12,407 bases of DNA from NCBI GenBank assembly GCA_023228875.1, contig JALOAG010000025.1:1-12407 (forward strand). The letters are read 5' to 3'. Below the pieces are notes generated by a model. The model was given only the letters and a program-made list of their open reading frames with translations. It was not told the DNA's origin and searched no databases. A program made the translations under genes and the position numbers. Positions 1-5,792 of the stretch are shown piece after piece. The DNA comes from Bacteroidia bacterium (GTDB taxonomy: Bacteria; Bacteroidota; Bacteroidia; NS11-12g; UBA955). Every line of letters starts with the position of its first letter. Within the stretch, counting starts at the first letter, position 1.

Positions 1-2
1 AT

Positions 3-155
3 TTTGTTATTGGAACAAAACACAAAGTCTTCCAAACTAACAATTGGAACTATTTAACCCCTAGACACACGCCTAACCTCTCTTTAAAAGGAGAACTTGA
101 ATTTGCCCTTAAATATGAGGGAGTAAACTTATGTGTACTTTTAAAGTTATATTAA
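3..155 (+). CDS. 3' end of an unidentified protein gene, cut by the left edge
   Basis: Reading from base 3, fifty codons are open up to a TAA at 153-155. The peptide begins FVIGTKHKVF and ends FALKYEGVNLCVLLKLY. Such a run without a stop is unlikely by chance in sequence this AT-rich, and the composition (a charged, Leu-rich helical C-terminus) looks protein-like, so I read it as the tail of a gene starting outside the window. The segment LEFALKYEGVNL reminds me faintly of sequences in some Fic-family proteins, but this is memory only and I assign no function. The gene converges on the racemase gene, whose stop lies 59 bp further on. The tail could also be a decayed remnant. Confidence 0.45.
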   Translation, partial: FVIGTKHKVFQTNNWNYLTPRHTPNLSLKGELEFALKYEGVNLCVLLKLY

Positions 156-159
156 TCTA

Positions 160-179
160 TTTCTGGCAAAAATCAGAAA
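160..179. terminator. Possible weak bidirectional terminator between convergent genes
   Basis: TTTCTG and CAGAAA form a 6-bp stem around an 8-nt loop. It lies in the 59-bp gap between the left-edge gene (stop at 153-155) and the convergent racemase gene (stop at 215-217). Neither side has a proper T-run, so the call rests mainly on position. No better terminator was seen for the racemase operon. Confidence 0.25.
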
Positions 180-214
180 AGACTTTTGTGTGGGATTAAA
201 ATATTTTCTTTCTA

Positions 215-1378
215 TTATTTATAATAGCGAGGAACTCTTGAAGTGATACAAGCAGTAGCTTCACTATTTGCACCCCCAATTCTGGCAAAATCTAAAGTTG
301 GAATTGAAAGGGTTGACGTAGGGTTATCCCCAATTAAGGTTGCTAAGTCTCCAAACGTAATGTCATCAATTGTAGATACATCTACAACCATAAAATCCAT
401 AGAAACAGATCCAATAACAGGTACTTTTTTATTATTAATAATTACAAAGGTTTTATTACTATAGTGCCTGTGGTATCCATCACCATATCCAACTGAGAGA
501 ATTGCTATTTTAGAATCATGTTTTGCTTTAAAAGTTCTTCCATACCCTATAGCATCTCCCTCTTTTAATGTCTTAACTAAAATTACTCTAGCTCTCCAAC
601 TTAAAGCAGGAACTATCTTATTATCAATATTATCTTCAGGCAAAATACCTATCCCATAAAGAATCTTTCCAGCCCTAACTAAATCATAGTCCAATTCCCT
701 ATGACGTAAAATAGCAGTACTACATGAAACATGTTTAATCTTAAATGGAGTTTTACTAGCCTCAAGCTTACTGCATACCATTTTAAAGTAAGAGTGCTGC
801 ATTTCTGCATATTGAATATCTTCCTCTTTAGTTGAATCTATTGATGCGAAGTGGGTAAACCCACCTTCAACTAAAATCTTGTCTGAGCTAAATATTTGTT
901 TTATTTCTTCAACTACAGTGGATATTTCATTTTCTGAATAGCACCTAAATCCAGTTCTTCCCAGCCCTGTATCTATTTCTAAGTGGGCCCTTATCTTCTT
1001 ATCACAATCTTGTAAAGCAGAATTTACCTGCTTTCCATATTCTAAAGAGAAAATATTAATAATGAATTGGTTTTTAATACACTCTTTTAATTTGATAAAA
1101 GGAACCCAACCAAAGATCATAATGTCTTTGGTGGTTCCACTATTTCTTAGCTTAGTAGCTTCTTCAAAAGAAGCTACTCCATAACAATCACACTCTTTAT
1201 CAAATATTTTTATACAATTTTGAATACCATGCCCGTAAGCATCCCCTTTAACCATACCCATGATTTTTACTTTTTCACCAACCAATCTTCTTACAACAGA
1301 AGTATTGTTTTCAAGTCTCTGAAGATCAATCTCAAGGTAGTTACGGGCTGTCTTTATATCCATATTGTTAGCAATCAT
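215..1378 (-). CDS. Alanine-racemase-family PLP enzyme
   Basis: A fold-type III PLP racemase, interconverting L- and D-alanine or a related amino acid in the cytoplasm. Its 387 residues match the family length. The PLP lysine is K44 in MVKGDAYGHG. The opposing catalytic tyrosine is Y279 in GYGRTF. R235 (LVRAGKILYG) is the arginine that contacts the PLP ring nitrogen. SVSMDFMVVDVS at about 324-335 and the terminal RVPRYY are also family hallmarks. It is the last gene of the transport operon, and its ATG overlaps the aminotransferase stop by 11 bp, so translation is probably coupled. A second ATG at codon 6 (1361-1363) would just clear that overlap; neither start has a strong Shine-Dalgarno sequence. 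The operon position suggests a catabolic rather than cell-wall role, and the substrate could be an amino acid other than alanine. Confidence 0.9.
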   Translation of the reverse strand: MIANNMDIKTARNYLEIDLQRLENNTSVVRRLVGEKVKIMGMVKGDAYGHGIQNCIKIFDKECDCYGVASFEEATKLRNSGTTKDIMIFGWVPFIKLKECIKNQFIINIFSLEYGKQVNSALQDCDKKIRAHLEIDTGLGRTGFRCYSENEISTVVEEIKQIFSSDKILVEGGFTHFASIDSTKEEDIQYAEMQHSYFKMVCSKLEASKTPFKIKHVSCSTAILRHRELDYDLVRAGKILYGIGILPEDNIDNKIVPALSWRARVILVKTLKEGDAIGYGRTFKAKHDSKIAILSVGYGDGYHRHYSNKTFVIINNKKVPVIGSVSMDFMVVDVSTIDDITFGDLATLIGDNPTSTLSIPTLDFARIGGANSEATACITSRVPRYYK

Positions 1379-2552
1379 ACATCTCTGATGAGGTATCGGG
1401 TATCATTTCAATAGCCTTTTTAAGATTATCAACATCAGAAACAAGGGCTAGTCTTACATAGTTGCCAAGTTTAGGACCATAAGTAATTCCTGGAGTAATT
1501 AGCACCCTTCTCTCTTCCCACAACCGCTTAGTGAACGTCACACAGTCCTTAACAGGCAATTCTGCCCAAACGTAAATAGAGCCTTGTGAGTTAAAACATT
1601 TCCACCCTTTTGCATTTAGTCCTTTAACAACAACATCTCTTCTTTCTTGATATTTAGCACTCTGTTTTTCGTGTGTCTTGGTATCAAAAAATAGCTCCAA
1701 CGCTTTTGCTCCTGATAGCTGAACGGGGGTATAAACACCAGTAGTGTAATCAACTAAAGATGCCCCATATGCATGTACTATTTCTGGATTTCCTACAATA
1801 CAAGCTAATCTCCACCCTGCTAAGTCAAATATTTTTGAAAAAGTAAATATTTCAACCCCGACATCTTTTGCACCTTCCGCTTGTAAAAAACTAATTGGCG
1901 TTCTGTTATCAAAGACAATTTCACCATACGCATTATCATGACACACTATGTAATCGTTCTTTTTAGCCATTTTTATAACTTCTTCAAAAACATCCATTCC
2001 CCCATAAGAACAAGTTGGGTTGTGGGGATAGTTTAAATAAATCATATCACAATCTGAGCGGTCTAAGTCTTCGTATATTGGTTTAAACTCATTTTCAGGG
2101 TCAAGTCTGTATTCACATTGTTTCGCTCTAGCTATTTGAGCACCTATTCTATATGTGGGATAACACATATCAGGCAGTAAGACTCCTTGCCCTTCATTCA
2201 CAAAGTTAACAGCCATATCGATGATAGCTCTCTTAGCACCAGCTAAAGGAACTACTTCAAGTTTAGGGTCAAGTTCAACTTTATAGCGCTCTTTATAAAA
2301 TTTAGCTACAGCTTCGTTAAAAGTTTTATTTCCCCATTTACCGGCATAGCGATGGTGCTGTTTTTTTGCCACTTCACACTGCATAGTTTCTACAACTTCA
2401 TCATTTGGAGCGCCATCGGGTGAACCAATTGTTAAATCATAAACAACCTCTCCCTCTTTAACCTCCTTCTTCATCTCTTCAAGAAGGTGGAAAATTTTTG
2501 CCTCATCACCAAAACCTCTAATAAGTTTAGATCTAATCTCTCTGTTAAACAT
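1368..2552 (-). CDS. Class I/II PLP-dependent aminotransferase
   Basis: A fold-type I aminotransferase of 394 residues that moves an amino group between an amino acid and a 2-oxo acid in the cytoplasm. Visible landmarks are YPHNPT (N178), D206 and Y209 in CHDNAYGE, the PLP lysine K240 in TFSKIFDLAGWR with R248, and R367 in NYVRLAL, which should bind the substrate alpha-carboxylate. Overall it resembles the LL-diaminopimelate/AlaC-like branch, but substrate cannot be read from sequence. The segment AGAKRAI at about 104-110 replaces the more usual G-S-K-E type motif there. A GAGGG ribosome binding site precedes the ATG. The gene begins 13 bp after the ABC ATPase gene and overlaps the racemase start by 11 bp. 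The context implies that it deaminates the compound imported by the adjacent transporter. Confidence 0.9.
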   Translation of the reverse strand: MFNREIRSKLIRGFGDEAKIFHLLEEMKKEVKEGEVVYDLTIGSPDGAPNDEVVETMQCEVAKKQHHRYAGKWGNKTFNEAVAKFYKERYKVELDPKLEVVPLAGAKRAIIDMAVNFVNEGQGVLLPDMCYPTYRIGAQIARAKQCEYRLDPENEFKPIYEDLDRSDCDMIYLNYPHNPTCSYGGMDVFEEVIKMAKKNDYIVCHDNAYGEIVFDNRTPISFLQAEGAKDVGVEIFTFSKIFDLAGWRLACIVGNPEIVHAYGASLVDYTTGVYTPVQLSGAKALELFFDTKTHEKQSAKYQERRDVVVKGLNAKGWKCFNSQGSIYVWAELPVKDCVTFTKRLWEERRVLITPGITYGPKLGNYVRLALVSDVDNLKKAIEMIPDTSSEMYDC

Positions 2553-2565
2553 TGTGCCCTCACTT

Positions 2566-3324
2566 CTATACGTTTATTATATTTTTAAGAAATAGTTTTG
2601 TCCTTTCAGAACCATCACCTTTGAAAAACTCATCTGGTGGACGAGTTTCAACAATATTTCCCCCCTCAAAAAAGGAGATATAATTTGCCACTTCCTTGGC
2701 AAACCCAAGCTCATGGGTAACAACAATCATTGTCATTCCATCCAGAGCTAAATTTTTCATTACCTCTAAAACTTCTTTAATCATCTCAGGATCTAGTGCA
2801 CTAGTTGGCTCATCAAAAAGTATTAAATCTGGCTCCATTGCTAAACATCTTATTATAGCAACTCTTTGCTTTTGCCCTCCTGATAATTGAGATGGATAGT
2901 GGTTCATCCTATCAGCTAATCCTACTTTCTTAAAAAGTTCTTCTGCCCGCTTTTTTACTACCTTATAATCTTGTTTTAGAATTTTCCTAGGTGCTATCAT
3001 AACGTTATCTAATGCTGTTAAATGGGGAAAGAGCTCAAAGTGTTGAAACACTATCCCAACTTTAGTTCTGATTTTTCGTACGTTGTGCCTGGTGATTACT
3101 TCATTCTTAAAAATAATCTCCCCTTTTTGGTATTTTTCTAATCCATTTATGCAAAACAAAGCTGTACTTTTCCCAGAACCGCTTGGCCCACAAATTACAT
3201 GTGTTTCACCTTTATAAACTTTAAAGTTAACTCCTTTTAATACTTCAAAATCACCAAAGCTTTTGTGTAAATCGTTAATTTCAAGGATTAGTTCTCTTTT
3301 ATCATTATTTGCTTGTGACGCCAT
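2566..3324 (-). CDS. Polar amino-acid ABC transporter, ATP-binding protein
   Basis: The cytoplasmic ATPase subunit that powers amino-acid import, of the GlnQ/HisP type. In its 252 residues are Walker A GPSGSGKST (46-54), the Q-loop Q94 in FQHFELFPHLT, the signature LSGGQ (147-151), Walker B LILFDEPTSALDP (167-179) and the switch histidine H204 in VTHELGFA. All catalytic residues are present. The stretch after the signature reads AIIRCLAMEP where most relatives have AIARALAMEP, a mild divergence. An AGGAG site lies 8 nt before the ATG. It is the fourth gene of the operon, 15 bp after the second permease and 13 bp before the aminotransferase. Two different permeases imply a heterodimeric membrane channel paired with two copies of this subunit. 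Confidence 0.95.
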   Translation of the reverse strand: MASQANNDKRELILEINDLHKSFGDFEVLKGVNFKVYKGETHVICGPSGSGKSTALFCINGLEKYQKGEIIFKNEVITRHNVRKIRTKVGIVFQHFELFPHLTALDNVMIAPRKILKQDYKVVKKRAEELFKKVGLADRMNHYPSQLSGGQKQRVAIIRCLAMEPDLILFDEPTSALDPEMIKEVLEVMKNLALDGMTMIVVTHELGFAKEVANYISFFEGGNIVETRPPDEFFKGDGSERTKLFLKNIINV

Positions 3325-3339
3325 ATTAATCTTCTCCTA

Positions 3340-3993
3340 TTATGCTTTTCCAATCATTTTTAGTTTGCCTTTGATTTCAAGCTTTCGCCCAATTACTGTA
3401 AGAGCATGGCACATAACGAAATATAAAATCATTACATAAATATAGATAATTTGGGGGTTCCCAAAAGCTTCCATTGCTACAGTACCTGTGCGAGTAATTT
3501 CCACATATCCTATAGCCGAACAGGTAGCTGTCCCTTTTATTAGGATAACCATTTGGCCAAGTAAAGCAGGCATAGTTAAATTAAGAACTTGTGGCAATAT
3601 TACATAGCACATCACCTCAATGCCATTCATCCCCAGTGACTTCCCAGCCTTAAACTGTCCTTGACTTAAGCCATCTATTCCACCAGCAATAATTTCACTA
3701 ATATAGGAAGAGTTAAACACAGTTAAAGTAACAACACTAGCAATAAAAATATCCCTAATTGGTGTTGTAAAATAAATCAAAAGTAATAGTAGCAAAAAAG
3801 GAATACCTCTTATAACACCAAGATAAACTCCTAAAATTTGATTTATAATTATCCACTTCCTTGATCTGATAACTCCTAACAAAACTCCTACAACAAAGGA
3901 TAAGGCCAATGAAACTAATGCAAGTTTTAGAGTTTGAGGAAGGCCTTGTACTATCAACAGCCTCCATGTAATTAAATGCTTACTTAATTCCAT
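3340..3993 (-). CDS. Polar amino-acid ABC transporter permease (second subunit)
   Basis: An integral membrane subunit of the HisM/GlnP family, 217 residues with several hydrophobic helices. The ATPase-coupling EAA loop is recognisable as EIIAGGIDGLSQGQFKAGKS followed by LGM, with A-G-G where R-G-G is more usual. The reading frame stays open upstream to an ATG at 4036-4038, but I place the start at 3991-3993 (protein MELSKHLITW) because a strong AAAGGAGGC lies only 4 nt before it, and because the upstream extension would run 55 bp into the preceding permease gene. With this start the overlap with that gene is 10 bp. The substrate is inferred to be an amino acid, from the binding protein. Confidence 0.93.
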   Translation of the reverse strand: MELSKHLITWRLLIVQGLPQTLKLALVSLALSFVVGVLLGVIRSRKWIIINQILGVYLGVIRGIPFLLLLLLIYFTTPIRDIFIASVVTLTVFNSSYISEIIAGGIDGLSQGQFKAGKSLGMNGIEVMCYVILPQVLNLTMPALLGQMVILIKGTATCSAIGYVEITRTGTVAMEAFGNPQIIYIYVMILYFVMCHALTVIGRKLEIKGKLKMIGKA

Positions 3994-4637
3994 TTTTGCC
4001 TCCTTTGAAGTAAATAGACAACAAATTGTATTACCCAAAATGTCACTACATAAAATATTGCAGATCCAATGAAAGCTGTACCTGGAATAAGATATTTGCT
4101 ATTTAAGTACCTTGAGACTGAAGTAAGCTCAACGATAGTAACTAAAGTTAATAAAGAAGTATCTTTAAGAACATATGAAGCTTGCCCAGTTAAACTTGGA
4201 TAAATACTTTTCAGTGCTTGAGGTAATAAGATTCTAATTAAAAGGTGTACACGACCGAACCCTAATGATAAAGCAGCTCTTTCTTGCCCAGGGTTTATTG
4301 ATTCTATTCCCCCTCTAACTATTTCGGCAACAAAGGCACTCTCATTTAAGATTATTGCCATCATTCCAGCTACTGGAGCGGACAATAAAATTCCCATATA
4401 AGGTAATCCGTAGTACAACAAATACATTTGAACAATTAAAGGAGTTTCTCTAAAAATATCTATATACCATTTCAAAATAAAAGTAATTACTGGTATACGC
4501 ATACAAAGAACAACACCTATTATAAGCCCAAATAGTAGTGAAAGTAGAATCCCAACTCCTGCATATTTCAGAGTTGCAAAATACCCATTAAGCAGTTGAG
4601 GAAAAAATCTTATAAATAGTTTTAGATTAAATTGCAT
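3984..4637 (-). CDS. Polar amino-acid ABC transporter permease (first subunit)
   Basis: A membrane permease of the HisM/GlnP family, 217 residues. It opens with the typical FFPQLLNGYFATLKYAG element, followed by alternating hydrophobic helices and a canonical coupling loop EIVRGGIESINPGQERAALS then LGFG. It should pair with the next gene's product to form the channel. The start is fixed by homology of the N-terminus. No convincing Shine-Dalgarno sequence precedes the ATG: the 19 nt upstream read CCCCTACTAGTAAAAATAT, partly inside a strong hairpin (4653-4673). The gene lies 58 bp after the binding-protein gene and overlaps the second permease by 10 bp. The poor initiation site and the hairpin are consistent with making less permease than binding protein. 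Confidence 0.93.
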   Translation of the reverse strand: MQFNLKLFIRFFPQLLNGYFATLKYAGVGILLSLLFGLIIGVVLCMRIPVITFILKWYIDIFRETPLIVQMYLLYYGLPYMGILLSAPVAGMMAIILNESAFVAEIVRGGIESINPGQERAALSLGFGRVHLLIRILLPQALKSIYPSLTGQASYVLKDTSLLTLVTIVELTSVSRYLNSKYLIPGTAFIGSAIFYVVTFWVIQFVVYLLQRRQKWN

Positions 4638-4652
4638 ATATTTTTACTAGTA

Positions 4653-4673
4653 GGGGTCTAATAAATAGACCCC
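4653..4673 (-). promoter_or_regulatory. Intercistronic hairpin between binding-protein and permease genes
   Basis: A perfect 8-bp inverted repeat (GGGGTCTA / TAGACCCC) around a 5-nt loop lies in the 58-bp gap after the binding-protein gene. On the minus strand it is followed by TACTAGTAAAA, not a T-run, so it is unlikely to be a full intrinsic terminator. Hairpins in this position of ABC operons often block 3' exonucleases and raise the level of binding protein relative to permease. That role is inferred here. Confidence 0.7.
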
Positions 4674-4695
4674 AAATTTTATTAAATATTTCCAC

Positions 4696-5532
4696 CTAGA
4701 TAGCATTTGCTTCTAAAGTTGGAACCCACTCTTTACCAATCCATTTTTCATAAATACGTCCAAACTCACCACTTGCTTTAATTTCTTGCAAGAATATATT
4801 CATACTATTTATGAAAGCAAGATCTTCGTAACGTGTTGCAAATCCATAAGTTTCAATATCTAAGTAACCATCAGGTAAAATCTTAAAAGAGCCAGGATAA
4901 ATATCCATCATATCCAACCCAGCAAATTCACCATCTAAGATACAATCAATTCTTCCAGCTTTTAATGCTTCGGTCCATTCACTTTTACCCGCAAACGTCA
5001 ACATTTCAGCTTTTGGGAATCTTTGTTCAATAATATCAATGTAGACGTTCCCCTCTGTAATTCCAATTTTAACATTACTACTGTTTAAATCATCCCACTT
5101 AGAAAGCCTTGAGTTTGCATTTAAAACTGCTACAGTTCCTGTTAAAATAAATGGATCTGATAAGGCAATACTTGCTGTTCTTGGTACAGTCCTAGTCATA
5201 TGGCAAGCAAGAATATCAAAATCTTTATTTAGCAACCCAGGAATCAATGCTGCCCACTCTACGTTCTTCATCTCCATCTTTACATCAAGTTTTTCAGCAT
5301 AAAGTTTGATTAGATCAATTACAAAGCCTTCTATTTCACCTGTTGTAGAGTTGACTTGTCCAATTGGTGGGAACCGAGCCCTTACCCCAACTACCATTTT
5401 TCCATCTTCTACAATTCTTTGTAGGGTATCAACTCTCTCTTCTTTAGCAGAACCAACACCTTGGCCGCATCCTACTAAAACTGATAATACTAGTAAAATA
5501 ATTAGCATTACTGAAATAAAACCCTTTTTCAT
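4696..5532 (-). CDS. Family-3 amino-acid-binding lipoprotein of the ABC importer
   Basis: The extracytoplasmic solute receptor, 278 residues. The N-terminus MKKGFISVML plus a hydrophobic run and LVGC (lipid-modified C22) is a lipoprotein signal. Mature family-3 features follow: FPPIGQ near 54-59, TGEIEGFVIDL near 64-74, TRTVPRTASIALSDPF (R118) and RIDCILDGE (D200). R118 and D200 align with the residues that in HisJ/LAO-type proteins hold the ligand alpha-carboxylate and alpha-amino group, so a true amino-acid-like ligand is likely; its side chain is not predictable. An AGGAGG site sits 7 nt before the ATG. It is the first gene of the operon, about 60 nt downstream of the start site predicted from the sigma-54 promoter at 5602-5618. 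An ATG just after the AGGAGG is in another frame and unlikely to be used. Confidence 0.93.
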   Translation of the reverse strand: MKKGFISVMLIILLVLSVLVGCGQGVGSAKEERVDTLQRIVEDGKMVVGVRARFPPIGQVNSTTGEIEGFVIDLIKLYAEKLDVKMEMKNVEWAALIPGLLNKDFDILACHMTRTVPRTASIALSDPFILTGTVAVLNANSRLSKWDDLNSSNVKIGITEGNVYIDIIEQRFPKAEMLTFAGKSEWTEALKAGRIDCILDGEFAGLDMMDIYPGSFKILPDGYLDIETYGFATRYEDLAFINSMNIFLQEIKASGEFGRIYEKWIGKEWVPTLEANAI

Positions 5533-5601
5533 AAAACATCCTCCTATTATTTCGGATAGCTACAATAAAACACAAACTTATGTTCTACCTTGAAACCATA
5601 T

Positions 5602-5618
5602 AGCAACTTCTATGCCAA
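5602..5618 (-). promoter_or_regulatory. Sigma-54 (-24/-12) promoter of the transport operon
   Basis: The minus strand reads TTGGCATAGAAGTTGCT, matching the RpoN consensus TGGCAC-N5-TTGC in all key positions. GG and GC are separated by exactly 10 nt, and only the C of TGGCAC is changed (to T). The predicted start is near 5591, giving a leader of about 58 nt before the binding-protein ATG. The sigma-54 activator encoded immediately upstream supports the assignment. Confidence 0.85.
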
Positions 5619-5620
5619 CT

Positions 5621-5641
5621 AACCATGTGTAAGAAATGGTT
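5621..5641. promoter_or_regulatory. Palindrome abutting the transport sigma-54 promoter
   Basis: AACCAT and ATGGTT form a perfect inverted repeat with a 9-nt spacer, ending 2 bp upstream of the -24 element. A third AACCAT copy lies at 5594-5599, near the predicted start site. The layout suits a protein operator (possibly a repressor or a global regulator) more than a remote sigma-54 enhancer, because it lies so close to the promoter. No binding protein can be named. Confidence 0.4.
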
Positions 5642-5766
5642 CATTATGTATTTAATTTTATTAAATTTATCTCACATGCCTCACTTCTATTACGTATTAA
5701 AGAGTTAATCACGAGATATTGTTCTTTTTATTAATAACAACAAGATGAGATTATTTTCATCATCGA

Positions 5767-5783
5767 TGGTGCTAATTTCACCA
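5767..5783. promoter_or_regulatory. Candidate activator-binding site upstream of the transport operon
   Basis: TGGTG and CACCA form an inverted repeat with a 7-nt spacer, 10 bp beyond the activator's stop codon. It lies about 175-190 bp upstream of the predicted transport start site (near 5591), within the normal enhancer range. The half-sites resemble the GGTGA/TCACC repeats found at a similar distance from the other sigma-54 promoter, although the spacing differs. It could instead be a short 3' hairpin of the activator mRNA. Confidence 0.35.
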
Positions 5784-5792
5784 CTTGCTCAC

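Noticed and set aside
97..126. Tiny reading frame starting TTG after AAAAGGAGAAC, as a leader peptide
   Set aside because: It is nine codons long, lies inside the longer left-edge reading frame, and has no gene downstream on that strand to regulate.
212..227. CTATTA/TAATAG repeat at the racemase stop codon as a terminator
   Set aside because: It is almost entirely A/T, very weak, and lacks a following T-run on the minus strand.
2558..2573. CCTCACTTCTATACGT resembles CCTCACTTCTATTACGT near 5679, as a possible shared regulatory element
   Set aside because: The first copy is made of the ATPase stop codon and the aminotransferase ribosome binding site, so the similarity is most simply chance.
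5306..5593. 95-codon + strand reading frame over the binding-protein start and its promoter
   Set aside because: It is antisense to a well-supported gene, has no ribosome binding site, and its peptide looks like a shadow translation.
5693..5713. CGTATTAA / TTAAT-C-ACG palindrome as an activator site
   Set aside because: It is AT-rich, needs a bulged base, and has no counterpart near the kinase promoter.
5744..5761. GATGA/TCATC inverted repeat after the activator gene, as a terminator
   Set aside because: The stem is only 5 bp and AT-rich, and the minus-strand tail TTGTTGTTATT is a poor T-run. The activator may read through into the transport operon.
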